DNA of 64,000 nucleotides from Amphiura filiformis (GCF_039555335.1 NC_092628.1:98827737-98891736); one strand, 5' to 3'; counted from the first letter of the stretch, positions 1 through 36,794 are shown. Program-made: numbers and translations. Notes: generated by a model not told the origin, from the sequence alone.

Positions 1-1348
1 CCATCCAGGACCAACTTTGGGGGGTCAGAACTCCAAAAGTAAAAATAATTTTATTGTCCATTTTTTTGCCAGTCAGAGCCCTTTGGTAGGACATAACTCT
101 CATCCAATATTGAGCCTATTAGAATACTATTAGCTGAGATATTACCCATGCAAAACCCCAATTGTACATTTTTTGTACATTTTGACCCCCTGAAAACCAA
201 TGTCAGACAATTTGACCCACCATCAACTTCAGGTATGTTGAAAATATGTCCTTGGACAACATTTCTGAGAGATATTGGCTTGGGGTCTCGATGGCTTCAA
301 CACGTTAGTTAGGTTATAGGGGGTTCCCTTTATACATTTATGGACCTCCAAACGTCGTCTTTCGCGTTGCGACACATTTTTTACGCTGACCCCCCTAAAT
401 TTCAAATTGATGCCACGGGAAAACAAAATAGAGTATGAAGCTCAAATTTTCAGGATTTTACTTTCTCATCAATATCTACCAGCACACAGAAAAAAAAAAT
501 TGAAGAGGTGCTGCGGTGCACATCCCTGGAGTTGACATGGAATGGGTCTGCAGACAAATGTAAAACAAGGAATCATAAGTTAAAAGTGCCAAAATATGCT
601 GGTTAAACCTCCTGTGCCGAGCTTAGAAATGTATTGGGGTTCAGAGATTGCTGAGCACAGTAATTTGTTTGTATGATGAGATTTTCTACATACATGACAT
701 ATATATTTACATAATTATATTTACTGTGCAGAGTTTGTAAATTGTACATATAGACTCCACAATCACAATAAAGAAGCAACATCCTGGACAAAGTTCAGGA
801 AAGTGTTAAAACAATAATTCTGTGACGACTGATGATCATTGTTGTTAATCACTCTTGTGTGAGTTGGAAAGAAAGGATACTTGCACAGTCCCTGCTTTGA
901 CAGTTTCCTTGACAACTAGTGACATTTAGATTAGGGAGATATGTAGGATAATTTACTAGCAGTTTATTTATTTATTGCCCTCAAATTAGAGAAAATAATT
1001 TATTGGGTAGCTGTAAATAATGACATCCAAACACATAATTTGTGCAAAATGTAGACCTGATTTTACGAAGAAATCTGACTTGATGCAAAAAGTGTACTTT
1101 ACCCCCTAAATGGACCTGTTATGGCTCTAAAGGAAATGAACAGGTTTTTCCCCAAACTAGGTAGTTTTCTTCACCAAAATAACAGTTTAGTAGTTAGGGT
1201 TCACGTAATGGGTCTCAATGATATGTATTCCTGCTACGAAGCTGAATATATTGGCAAATGATAAGAAAAGGTACATCGCTTTTGAAATAGCAACAGTTGA
1301 TTTCAAGAGTCATCATGGTACTTGTTTTATGCTGAATTCGATTTTTTT

Positions 1349-1600
1349 TGTCTGCCATGCAGTATTTTGAGGCCTTGACCCTCAAAGAGACCCCCCATAA
1401 TTAACACACAGGATCGTACAGACTGCAAAAAGTAATTTTATTCCACTTTCAAACATGCCCATGAGAATCAAATGGTGTGTCCCTTAGGACTAAACGTATG
1501 TTTGTGAGTGGATTTGAAGCATGTTTAATTTTTGCTCTTTGTATGATCTTATAGGTGCATTGTTCGATCCTTATGCGTTTCAAATACAGCTTGGCAGGCA
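1349..1600. mobile_element. MITE-like element with TGTCTGCC termini
   Basis: Left end TGTCTGCCATGCAG and right end CAGCTTGGCAGGCA are inverted copies. The same termini bound the 98-bp element at 31316-31413, so both belong to one family, with a longer centre here. Confidence 0.55.
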
Positions 1601-2018
1601 AAATATTCAAAGCAAAGCAATTAACAAAAATAAATTGGTTGCCAGCTTTTACACAAATTGCCGATTGACGCTTAAATGAAGCACATTTTCAAAATGTTAA
1701 GTCTATATTGAGACAGTGGGACTGTCGGATGTGAACGGGTCTGTCACCAAAATAACATATTTGGGTGTGTTTTTAGAATTTTACCAATTACACCTCATTG
1801 TGCTGATAAAATTCTTGACTCGGTCATGTCGTATCAGTAAAATTGATATGGATCGTCTGATGATGCAGTGATCCGGGCCAGTATATAGCAAGAATGCTGA
1901 ACATGCTAAATCGACTTCTAAACATATATTGTGCGTACAAGCAAACGTTAAGGTACATATCTGTCGCAACACCGATATGAGATCTGACCAAATATGCTAG
2001 ATCGTTTCTTCTTTACGA

Positions 2019-2045
2019 ATTGCGAATGATCTGATCATTCGCAAT
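2019..2045. repeat. Perfect 12-bp inverted repeat
   Basis: Arms ATTGCGAATGAT and ATCATTCGCAAT separated by CTG. It sits 27 bases before a larger hairpin. Confidence 0.75.
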
Positions 2046-2072
2046 GAACTGGGTTGAACTGGCAATGAACAG

Positions 2073-2119
2073 GCTTGCGGCAAGCCACTACACTGACAGT
2101 GTAGTGGCTTGCCGCAAGC
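2073..2119. repeat. Perfect 22-bp hairpin
   Basis: A 22-base arm starting GCTTGCGGCAAGCC, a 3-base loop (GAC) and its exact reverse complement. The left arm contains its own short palindrome (CTTGCGGCAAG). Probably a foldback relic. Confidence 0.9.
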
Positions 2120-2663
2120 GACATATGTGTAAATTGGATATTAGTGCCATTGAATTCAAAAGAGGAACTAATTTAAGAAAAACCAAGCATTCATAATAAA
2201 CAGAGTTTGGGATGAACTTTGGCACAGAAAATCTGTGATCCGTGTGAGAGACCTTTGTGCGAGTTTGACGTCTGAATTCAATGAAACTAATAAAATATAG
2301 AAATGTGAATAAAATATTAAATCATAAATAAAATGACCAAATATCCGGGCAAAATATATACCAGATAAATTGTTAAACTATGGCTCATTATTATTGTTAT
2401 AACATGAACGTTGTTTTCAGCTTTACAGACTCACTTAACGTGTATAAACAAATATACTGTCTTTTTACCTATGATAACATGTAAAGGAATAAATAAATTT
2501 GATTGTTCTTGTTTGATTTTGATTGGCACATTTTTACAAAGTCAAGGTAAATAGGAAAATTGAAACAATTTAGTATCCGCAAAAATCAATCATCCATATA
2601 ACATGATATTGGTTCACGCCCCGCCTGAAATGAACAGTAAAGTTATTTTTGGAAACAAATAGA

Positions 2664-3531
2664 TATGTGACCCGTTCCCACAAAATCGGGAACATGTCAA
2701 AATTGTTGTTATCTCTCTGTCTCTTTCTGAAAATTTAGTAAATCTTTGCCGGCTCCCTTCAAAATTTCGGATATTTGATAAGTCCCCTTTTATGCCTCCT
2801 TTAAAGCCCTGTAGATCCTTTCTCATGATCTTCTTTGCATACATGTTGTAGAATTTTGGGGACAATGTGCCCTTGTCTTACACCTCTTTCAAGTCTGAAC
2901 CATTGTGTCTCCTTTGCTTGTTTTCACAACTGACTCTTTGAATGGTAGAGTAGGAGTTTATTACATGCTCAGGGAAACTTCATTATTTCTTCCATAGATA
3001 TCGACATTCTTGGTGTGATATGCAGTCAAGGGGGGGGGCTAAGAATAATCATTGAAATAAAAATACAGTGGCAGTCTATGTGTCCGCACTTTTCGATGAT
3101 GTTATCATACGGATGTTCATTTTGTCTCTGGTACCCTTCCAGCATGGCCAGCAAGGAAACCGGCCTGTTCTCGCAATTTTTTTCATTCTGTTGTTGATGA
3201 CCTTTTTTGACTAACAAAGCAGATGAAACTTATTTTTTGGACCGCGTATAGCCTACTTGTCAAGGGTTCTTTAGATAAAGATTTAGATTTAGTAAAATTA
3301 CGGTCATGAAATTGTCTAAAATATACACTTCTATAGGACTGAATGGATATTAACAATAGGCAACATGCATTCAATAATCCTCCTTTTCATAATTAGACCT
3401 TTGACCTTTGTTCAATATGAGTATTGCATCAAAAACACTACAAATTAATTTTGCAGTGGTATCATTAGACTATTACTTAAAGGCTCTGTCTGCCGTTAAA
3501 TGTTCCACGTTTTTTGGAAACGGGTCACATA
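2664..3531. mobile_element. TIR element, TATGTGACCC termini
   Basis: Starts TATGTGACCCGTTCC and ends with the imperfect inverse GGAAACGGGTCACATA; GGAACAT and ATGTTCC pair further in. About 868 bp with no transposase reading frame recognised. Confidence 0.55.
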
Positions 3532-3754
3532 AAGTTTTTTGTATGTTGGGGATTTGAAGGGAAATTACCAAAACGTGTCATGCATCAATTGCCACCAGAT
3601 TTGATAGAGGGTAATCTAAGTACAAATAAAAAGGGAAATGTACTTGCTCACCACATCTTAACTTTTTAATGTTCTCTTGAGTTTTGATACCTGGGATTTC
3701 GACTTCGCCATTAAATGAGTTGGTAACATAATTTGGCCGTACCACGACCGCACG

Positions 3755-27806
<24,052 letters not shown>

Positions 27807-27997
27807 TGAGCGGTCGGCTGATCATCAACGCAGTACAAACCCGCGCAAATATGAAAAAAATGTTAGAAAATTTTGATTTTCAACGCGTTACTACTTTCAA
27901 GTGTGACGTGTTTAAGCCTTTTGAAAATTGACAGCCAGATATTTAGTTCAGTTAACGAAATCAAGAGAACAACGGGAAACTATCGCAAATTCTTATA

Positions 27998-28862
27998 CAG
28001 GGTGAGTAAAAAAAAGTGCAATAGAGAAAAGAATCCATTTTTATTTAAGAACCGATTTGAACCTTTTAGGTTTAAAAACATTTTATAAATGATATTTCCA
28101 TTAGTGACCTTTTGTGAAAAAACCAAGGAATTAGCATTTACCGTTTTGTTTTTATGACCCATTTTATAGCGATGCCCAATTTTAATGTTTGTCCAAGAAA
28201 CGTCTAAAATTTGAATATCAGCCCACTCTGTGTAAGATAGATTTTGAACGACAGTCATTTTCTTAAACTCATTGGCATTGAAATAAAATGGAGCACCCAC
28301 ATTGTTATTGTCCTTGGTCTTGTTTAAGGAAAAGAAACATTATTTGTTGTTATTTTCATTTTACCTTTACTTTAAAGATGTTTATTCTCGATCAAAAACA
28401 TACACATTTGTAGGCGGATTTTTTCAAATGTCGAAATGAAATGCGCGCAAATTGAAGTGGAGTGAATTATAAAAACATCCAGTAGTTGGACATATTAGGA
28501 TTCAAAAAAACTGGAGTTGGAGTCGAGTGAGGTATGAAAGTAATGTTAGAAAGTTTGTTTATGAACAGAAAAAAGAAATTGAAATAACGCAAAAATAAGT
28601 CAGTTTCAGAGCTGGTGCCTTTATCGTGCATTGTGTGCTCTCATTCAAAATACATGGTACCTCGTGGACAAATAATGACATTGGGTATCGTAGCAAAAGG
28701 ACTCATAAAAATTAAACGGTATATGTGACTGACTTAATTTTTTCACAACAGGTAACTATTGAGTGTGGCATTTATAGAAACTTTCAATAATTGGAAAGTT
28801 CAACGTGGTTCTTACACAAATGTCGATTCTTTGCTCTGTTGCACTTTTTTTTACTCACCCTG
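27998..28862. mobile_element. Non-autonomous mariner-like element
   Basis: TA-flanked ends: CAGGGTGAGTAAAAAAAAG on the left and its inverse CTTTTTTTTACTCACCCTG on the right. 865 bp, no transposase frame recognised. TA target sites and CAGGGTG ends fit the Tc1/mariner group. Confidence 0.78.
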
Positions 28863-29089
28863 TACATGCGTTCATTTTTCTGCCATAAAGCCATGTTTTA
28901 ACTTGAACTTAGACTTGAATTTATCTACAACTGAACACAGGCCGTAAAGATTCGCCTAATAGCGCATATGGGCTTGATTCCTTAACACTACTGATTCATA
29001 AGTGATTAAGTAAAAAGTACAAATACATGTACTAAGTACAAAGATTTTCCTGACGTCGATTTTGAAGTTCGTCCTTCATATATATAATT

Positions 29090-29590
29090 TATTAAGTTAG
29101 AGGATGTATTCAAGTATCAAAGATTAGTCTCTGGATTTAAAATAATGAGATCAGGCCTGCTTCTTTTGGTTCTCTGGTTCAAAGAAGTATATTGGATAAT
29201 TCTAGGCTATTGTACCAAACGTTTGTTTTCCTTCCACGTCTTTGGAATGGAATTCCCTCATGTGTAAATAACCTTGTATTTACGTCTTAATTTATTGTCT
29301 TTAAGTCTTTTGAATAAATGATTTCATTTTGTGGCATTACATGCCTTGGCAAATGCCGGATTTCTATGTATATATTGTTTTAAGATTTCATAATGGTTTC
29401 ATTTCACTTTGTAGATTTTTGATATATTATGTACTTAACTATGTATTCATGTGCAAGATGAGTGGACACTTCTGTGTTTGCACTTTAAGCCATACACTCA
29501 TCCTGAATTACCTACTTTTGTCATGTGTAAGAAATGTAAAGTATGTTATTTTGTTATTTTTGTATTTCGCAAGTAATTCAAATAAATATT
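29090..29590 (+). pseudogene. LINE 3' tail relic
   Basis: Reads FGSLVQRSILDNSRLLYQTF then FLPRLWNGIPSCVNN, the usual C-terminus of CR1/L2-type LINE proteins, followed by an AT-rich tail ending in AATAAA. Confidence 0.55.
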
Positions 29591-30631
29591 AGTATCTGGA
29601 CCAGCAACATTATTTACATCCATTTTAGATGAAATTTCAATTTTTTCTAAACTAGTACAACTGATGCTGTTTGGCTTATGAGAGGAATTACACTTCAAGT
29701 CAGGGCAAACAAGCAAAAAAATGTAATTGAAATACTATGGGTTTTTTTTCTACGCACGTAACAGCAATATTATCACCATCAGTTTTAGAGTACGGTAGAT
29801 GGAAACCTTTAATCTTTAATAAGCTGACCGTAAGTCCTTGTAACTATCAAACCTGCTGATGATGAAAAATATTCCTGTTTGGCGCCACTAAGTTTGATAT
29901 AAATTGAATTAAAAAACCGTATGTAGGCTAACAAATATCTTTCTTTGCTCGTTTGTGTCCTTATAACCGATTACGTTTTTTTATCATTATTATTTCAAAA
30001 GGTATTTAAGGCTAAAAACCAAGTTTGTTTCCAGTAGCAGGTCTGAATAAATGCAATGCGGATTTGAATACAACAAACTGAGTGTCTAAACTATACCAGG
30101 AACAACGAGTGTTAGGATCGACACAAACCGCCTGTAGACTAGGCCCTCCCCCTCTATCACAAAAGACAATTGGACTCGTTGCAGAGATACTGCTCCAAGA
30201 TAAATGATCATATTATTGCATTTCAATGTAGTTGGTGCTTTAAATTAATGTGCACAATTTTAATTTTATATTTAAGCTAGCTAGTTCGTGCTATAAATAA
30301 GCCTCTTGGTGGTAAAAACTACAATGTGTTTTCTATAATGCATATGAACCGTTGTATGATGTAATAGTATCACTAGCCCTAATGCATGTAGTGGAACACG
30401 TATATCCAGAAGTATAGGGTCCACAACTGTATAGGTTGCCCCTAATACTTTTTACGAAATTTATGTAAAATTGTAAAAAGGTATGTATTGCCCTATTTGT
30501 TGTACCAACGCGTATCAATTTATTCATAACGTTTGGTATAGAAAAATCGAAATCCACTCGATGTGTTTGTATAAAAGTTGGCAACTAAGCTTAGTTTTGT
30601 TAAATTGAGTAAGCTTAACTCGAGCCTGTTG

Positions 30632-31315
30632 CCCAGCAAACACAAAACGTTTTCGACATCATTCGCAAAAGGTTATAAAAGGTTGCCAGAAAACGTTCAA
30701 ATGTCGGGTTATATAAAGGGTATATTAAGAGTATAAAACGTTCTCATAACCTTAAAAAAACATATTTTGATAATCTACTGCTCAGCAAACAAAAATGTTT
30801 TACAGAAAACGTTTAAATGTCGGGTTATAAAAAGGGTATAAAAACGTTTTCATAACGTTCCAAAAACATTCTTGAAAACTTGATACAAAACATAATGTTA
30901 TTCTGGGGTTGAAAAAATATTTTGCGAAAAATTATTGCCCAAAATATTTTCAATAACGTTTTAAAAACGTTTTCATGACCTTTATATAACCCGACATTTA
31001 AATGTTATTAAAGGGTTTTGAAAAAAACATTTTAAGAACATTTCTGTGTTTGCTGGGTTCAAATATTTTAACGTAATGTTATTTAACTATTGACACAATA
31101 TTTGGCAAAAATGTTTGCAAAAATAGTTTACAATAACATTTTTGAAAACATTTAAAAATATTGTTGTAGTGTGTTTTCATACAAAACGTTTTAAAACGTT
31201 ATCATGACCTTTATATAACCCGACATTTTATTGTTATTAAAACGTTTTTACCTAAACCAAAAGCCAAAATATAACTTATTTAAAACGTTTTTAAAACGTT
31301 TTTGTGTTTGCTGGG
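30632..31315. mobile_element. CCCAGCAAACAC foldback element
   Basis: Begins CCCAGCAAACACAAAACG and ends GTGTTTGCTGGG, with many AAACGTTTT palindromes and CCCGACATTTAAA in both orientations. An internal GTGTTTGCTGGG suggests a nested or double unit. Related copies at 12365-12562 and 60095-60750. Confidence 0.9.
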
Positions 31316-31413
31316 TGTCTGCCAAGCAGTATTTTGAGACCGTGGCCCTCAAAAGACCCCCCAAATGGGGGTATTTCTTTAGGGTTATTGGGCTCAAAAC
31401 AGCTTGGCAGACA
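31316..31413. mobile_element. 98-bp MITE abutting the foldback element
   Basis: TGTCTGCCAAGCAG at the left, inverse GCTTGGCAGACA at the right, with GACCCCCC and GGGGGT pairing in the middle. It begins at the base after the previous element ends. Confidence 0.85.
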
Positions 31414-31639
31414 CAATTTTTAAATTCAGCATACCCGAATTAACAAAAATAATAAAACTTTCTCTGAAGTTTTTCAAAGTTTCACAAAGTTGCTTAACTT
31501 TTTCATAATTGCCTGGAAGGGCTGAAAACACTTCTCAGTTTTCAAAATTGATCCACCCTGCGTACAACTGCGTAAAATTAGTGCGGATTGTACTTAGTTG
31601 CCAAGTATCGCTCAATGTGGTCAGGCAATGTAAGGCAGC

Positions 31640-32545
31640 TTCGGGTCATTGTACGTATTTAAACATTATAAAATTAATGATCTGCAGGCTTGGATGCTTA
31701 GAAATAGATTGAAACTTAATCAATCTAAGACTGAGTTTTTTATTGCTTCATCTGCTCACCACTATAAGACCCTGCAATATCTCACCCCCGGGATCTCACC
31801 CTTCATCTTGGTAATCAGGAAATTCCATCTTCTCCTAGCATCCGTAACCTGGGTGTTATTTTTGATTACTCCATGACAATGGCTGATCACACTACCAATT
31901 TGTCTCGTACCATTAACTGGCAGCTGGAAATCTCAATCGTATCTGTAAATACTTAGATACCGACACTTGTCATAACATTGTCCGCACTCTCATTTTATCC
32001 AAACTGGACTATTGTAACTTACTCTTCAATGGTATAGATAAAAAACACCTAAACCGTCTTCAAGTCCTCCAAAATAAGTCTGCCCGTCTTATCTTCAGGC
32101 AACCGAGTCGCAGTCATGCCTCTCCTCTTCTCCAATCTCTCCACTGGTTGCCTGTTGCCCAAAGAATACAGTTCAAGAGTCTTCTCCAGACATTCAAAGC
32201 ATTTCACACTCAATCACCTGATTACATCTCTTCTTATTTTCAACCTCGGACCCACAAAACATCTTATGCGCTTCGATCTGACGCTGCTGTCACATTTGAA
32301 GTGCCTCGTTCCAAGAAACAAGCTGGCGATCGCAACGGTGGGGCCGCGCCTTTGGAACGAGTTGCCCACCACTGTCCGAGGTCAAGAAAATATTACCACG
32401 TTCAAGAATCTCCTTAAAACCCACCTCTTTCCCACTGATTAGCTCTTTTTCCTTTCTTGTCTTTCTCTCTTTTAGCGCTTTGCCTACTTTTGTAAAAGGC
32501 GCTTTATAAATCGCATTGTTTATGTTTATGTTTATGTTTAAAATG
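31640..32545 (+). pseudogene. LINE 3' fragment with TTTATG tail
   Basis: Shifted frames read LQAWMLRNRLKLNQSKTEFF, LHWLPVAQRIQFKSLL and WNELPTTVRG with FKNLLKTHLF, the end of a CR1/L2-like reverse transcriptase protein. The 3' end GCGCTTTATAAATCGCATTG runs into TTTATG repeats, as CR1-group elements do. Confidence 0.82.
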
Positions 32546-32839
32546 TTGTGAAATGTTTCGAGGCAATTTAGTCAACTTCCCCTGTGACATATGCGGCTTC
32601 CGCACAGAATGTTATGTGTTTCATTAACCATGAAAAGGCGCTTCTTTTTCCCGTTCTATGAAACTTGTAGCAAAATCTCAATTGTATCTGATCAAGGCAA
32701 GAATGATCAATAAGTATTGCGCAACTTAGGCAAATGGTTAAAACGTAACATACAATATTGTCTTTCTTTTTAAGAGCTTATAGCACACTTTAAATGGCAA
32801 TCAATTATCATTAATAAGCTGTCTATATAGAGTTCATTA

Positions 32840-33635
32840 ATGTTTTTTGTAAACTTGCTTTGTTACGTCGTGTTAAACCATATCTTAATGTTGATACTTT
32901 AAATGTTCTTTATAAAAGTATGGTTCAACCTCACTTTGATTATTGTAGCTTAGCATGGTATGGTCGTTTTAAAGAAGATTGTCATAGACTTGATGTAATA
33001 CAAAAGCGATGTGCGCGAGTGATCTTAGGTGTTAATTACTACACTCCATCTAATTATATGTTTCAAGAGCTAAGGTGGTCACGGCTATCAGATCGTAATA
33101 ATTATTTCAAAGCTCTAATGATTTATAAATGTCTTAATGGTCTCGCTCCACAGTATTTAAATAATATGTTTAATTATGTGCGTGACAATCACGATCGTGT
33201 TACGAGGCAAGCTGCAGCTGATTTGCTAGCTCTTCCACCCATTGTTCATGGTACTGACATCGAGTCTTTTAAATTTTCGTTCAGCTATTAGTGGCGTTAA
33301 GTTGTGGAATAATATTGACCCGCCTACTAGAAATGCTGTCAATGTTCAGTCGTTTAAGACAATGTATAAAAGTAGCCATCTAAAGTAGATTGCATATTCG
33401 CTTGATTTGATGTTTTGTAAAAGTTGTATATACCTATGATTATATGAAATTACGTGCCATAATTGTTTGTATATTATATCTAAATCATGTGTTTTTATGT
33501 ATAATTACTATATTTTATAAGAGTGTCTTAATATTGTTGTAACTTAATTGTATATTGCAGGGCCCCGGTTAGAACAGCTTTAAGCTGATTCGGGTATACC
33601 CTGGGTAAAGATAATAAATAATAATAATAATAATG
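32840..33635 (+). pseudogene. LINE 3' fragment with AAT tail
   Basis: A 143-codon open stretch (32860-33291) reads LLRRVKPYLNVDTLNVLYKS, FDYCSLAWYG and CLNGLAPQYL. It continues after a frameshift as KLWNNIDPPTR. The 3' end GGGTATACCCTGGGTAAAG joins an ATA repeat. 5'-truncated. Confidence 0.85.
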
Positions 33636-34499
33636 AGTGACACATATCTTTAAATGAGTATGAGTGATACTTATTTTAATGGTCACAACAAAGGTAATAT
33701 AATATAACTAGCATGTAAGTTCAGTTATACAGCACTGAAATAAAACAGAGCAAATGTCCTCCTTCATTATTTTCTGTTTTCGCGCATTTTTTTCTAGCGT
33801 ACCCCCATACCAATATTGCTAACATTATACACCATACTAAATTACTATACATACCAGTTGATTCCAAAGAATATATAAAATGTACCCCAAAGATTGAGAA
33901 GACGTCACAAACACGTCTATAGCTTCAGAACTATATTTTGACATAGAAAGAACGATTGTTTATTTATGCGCATTTATATACTCCATTCTTCCAATGTTGT
34001 ATTAACAACACAGTATTGATTTTAAAGAAAAATACCCGAATTTAAAGGTTGCAGATATTTGTATATATTTAAATTCAGCGCGCAAATAATGGCGCGTTTT
34101 ACATACCCCAATGCTTGCATGATAACCATGTTGATAGCTCTAAACCGGAACTTTAAAATTCGGGTCCATTCTTTAAAAACACTACTGTGTTGTTAATATT
34201 GAACAACATTGGAAGTAAAAGCGCAGTGATTTCTAGTGCTCTACGCACAGGCACAAACCGTAGACGTTGATCCACAAACCTCAGTACACTTTGCAGGTTG
34301 TCGCTGATCACTGCGGCCCACACCATTCCATAAACCATTTAACAACAATTCAGGGACTTCGCTGCTTCAAGAGCGCATATACTAGACATTCCAGAAATTA
34401 CCTTCACAACCAGGATCAGCTCCCTGAGTTTCGTACGGTTTACAACGAGACAAATTAGCAGCGAGTTCCTTGTCAAGAGAAATTTCAAGCTAACTCAAT

Positions 34500-34560
34500 G
34501 TTTTCCACGAGAGCGTACTAGGCACCGCCAGGGTTCGAACCCGCAACCTCTCGCACCATA
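34500..34560 (-). mobile_element. tRNA-like SINE fragment
   Basis: On the minus strand GTTGCGGGTTCGAACCCTGG is a good B box with a T-arm. The A box half is unclear. Probably a SINE remnant. Confidence 0.45.
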
Positions 34561-35307
34561 TTCGAACCTTTTTGTTTGAGCTAACTTGACTGCTGTATCA
34601 AAATGTGCGTAAATAAATCATCGTTCTGTCTATGTTAAAATATTGTGATTAATAGTTTTGAAGCTAGACGTAGTTATAACGGCTGCGTTACTTTTTGTGA
34701 AGGCTTTAGCTAGAGGTTCTTGTTCAGAGCTTGGGTTATCTCAGAAATACATTGCCATGATGCATAGCTTATGCGTAATGCCTATCAACATAATACGGAA
34801 TCATAGTATTAATATTATCTTATGATTCGAATCCTGTGTCTAAAGTCATTCTCTATTGAAACTCAATTCATTTATCTGTAGTCATTGCATTGGTGTTTCC
34901 ATTCGCTGTCCTGTGGTAGCCCTATTGTTATTCACACGTTGTGAAAATCATTAATAATGTCCCTGAAGTTAAAACAAAATAAGCGAATTAATAAATCAAT
35001 ATTACAATTTAAAGACTTCTGGAAAGAAATAAGTGGATTTTCGAAACTTTTGCATAACCATGCTGTCAGAGGGTTCTGATTTTTCAATATCACTATTTTA
35101 TCATAGTTGGATGTACGATGATATAATGACATCCTCTCACCGTACACGTAGTAGCATGAGTGAGATTGTTTAATAGGTCCAAGCATTAACAGGAGTAAGT
35201 ACCCGGACTGTGGCAATTCATTTCAGTAAAAACATAGGCTTACTATAAACGCTTATACCAGGTCTAATGTTAGAACCGATCTTGTTTTCTGTATACGGAC
35301 CTTATAG

Positions 35308-35682
35308 TTAAAGCCTTAATGTACGATTTCCTTCCCATTTTAAATTTGTTATTATATACTCAAAATGCTGAAATAATTCTAGTAATAATAATCGGGAATG
35401 GTTTCTGTCCATTTTGAACTGAAATAACAAGGTAAAGTGAAAGAACCCCTGCTGGTTATTCTGGTCGTTTAACACGCAGTTCTATGGGAGGACATAATGT
35501 CATAATTCAAGAATTATGACATTATGTCGAACTTTGCTCTGTTGACCTACAAACACAACAAATTTGGCTAATTCCAGTTATGTGCAAGCTGGGACATGGG
35601 TAAACATTACAAATATGCCAAAAAATCAGGTTTGAAAAAATTCACCAATTTCATATTATCAGATCGTACATTATGGCTTTAA
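35308..35682. mobile_element. MITE with TTAAAGCC termini and a palindromic core
   Basis: Ends TTAAAGCCTTAATGTACGAT and its inverse. A perfect 18-bp hairpin (GACATAATGTCATAATTC, loop AA) lies at 35491-35528. A half copy is at 7962-8103, and a short matching end (ACATTATGGCTTTAA) abuts the donor of B exon 1. Confidence 0.85.
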
Positions 35683-36213
35683 AGTAGTCGGCAATTATCG
35701 TCTTTAGCCTATAATTTGTAAGGTGTATTCAAATGTTTTGAAGGCATATACCCCGGGACATATATAAAGTATAATAATTGGAGAACTATTTTTAACAAGA
35801 AGACAAAGCCCTTACCAAATGACGTCGATGCCATTGCAGCGACGAATTATTTGCTGACACGGTCTACAATGAGATATAAAACAAGGGTATTCAGGAGAGT
35901 TCCTTATTTAACAAGCTTTCGAGTTTTTATTTTATATTAACGGCATATAACCATACGTTATGCGTACTTTCATTAGGCGGTATCATGGCCTAATTATAAC
36001 GTATAAAACATTACAACACTAGATTTTTCAATGTTTCCAACAGGTCTTTGAGAATATGTCGTCAATATTGCAGATACGTTGCCATTTTTCTAATGGATAA
36101 CATGTGAAAATACTTAGGTAGATGAATGTTCTCATATGTGATGAATCAAGCAGACGTCAGGGTTATATTATATATGTGGTACATGAATCACTTGTTTTAA
36201 AGTAAGATATTCT

Positions 36214-36261
36214 CTAAATGGAAACGCTAGGTGTATGTGCAACAGATACTTTACTTAAATC
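36214..36261 (-). CDS. Candidate last exon of gene B
   Basis: After an AG (GCGGAGTAG) the phase-0 reading is DLSKVSVAHTPSVSI then TAG. It begins DLS exactly like A exon 30, but lacks a good pyrimidine tract and the rest does not align. Another candidate acceptor ending near 36430 would give NVAMKKKTVRPMVSF and a stop. Neither is proven. Confidence 0.28.
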   Translation of the reverse strand, partial: DLSKVSVAHTPSVSI

Positions 36262-36588
36262 CTACTCCGCTCGGAAAACACCCCATGATGTATGAAGCCA
36301 AATAGGCCTTCAGTAGAAAAAGTTTCCTATTACTAACGCCTCTGCTAAAACCTAACTTTGAAACAACTTGCATTTTGAAGATGGAAAACTAACCATAGGG
36401 CGTACTGTTTTCTTTTTCATTGCTACATTCTGAAATTTCTATCACAACAAATCGTTAAAAAAATGCCTCCGAGGGTGACGTCAGATGCTAGTAACGCTCA
36501 TTAGTTTAGCAAACTCGAAGTGCACATGCGCAGACTGACGTTAGGGTCAAAAAGGTCAAATATTCTCCCGTTTTAGAATTAGAATTAC

Positions 36589-36794
36589 CTGCAATCTGTC
36601 AGTAGAATACAAAGCAAAATTGTCACCAGATCCAAAACCATATGTTACGCGAGAAGCGTAGGGTTTTTGACTTTGAGAAGTCATAAACATAGCTCTACGC
36701 ACACGTCGGCAGAAGCAAAATCCAACGACAGATGACATGATGATGATCACTATCAAAAGGCATCCAAATGCAACGATGACTGATACTGAAAAGT
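36589..36794 (-). CDS. Gene B exon 28: transmembrane helix and tail
   Basis: VSVIVAFGCLLIVIIIMSSV is a transmembrane helix, followed by FCFCRRVRRA as stop-transfer. Tail has SRVTYGFGSGDNFALYSTD. Donor CAG|GTAATT, phase 0. If unspliced, reading continues for about eleven codons to a stop near 36556. Confidence 0.9.

Larger units (their letters stand above)
1..3754. other. Upstream region of gene A, no gene seen
   Basis: No coding exon is supported. Contents: AT-rich DNA, a short TIR element (1349-1600), two adjacent perfect hairpins (2019-2119) and a TIR element ending TATGTGACCC (2664-3531). The promoter must lie here, but no TATA box or initiator could be assigned with confidence. Confidence 0.6.
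27807..36213. other. Convergent intergenic spacer
   Basis: The 8.4 kb between the tails of A and B holds no supported host exon. It is largely filled by repeats listed separately: a mariner-like element, LINE tails, a foldback element, small MITEs and a SINE head. Both 3' UTRs must start here. Confidence 0.6.

Noticed and set aside
31509-33291. Host gene in the spacer between A and B
   Set aside because: The frames match C-terminal LINE reverse transcriptase segments with frameshifts and end in typical LINE 3' repeats.
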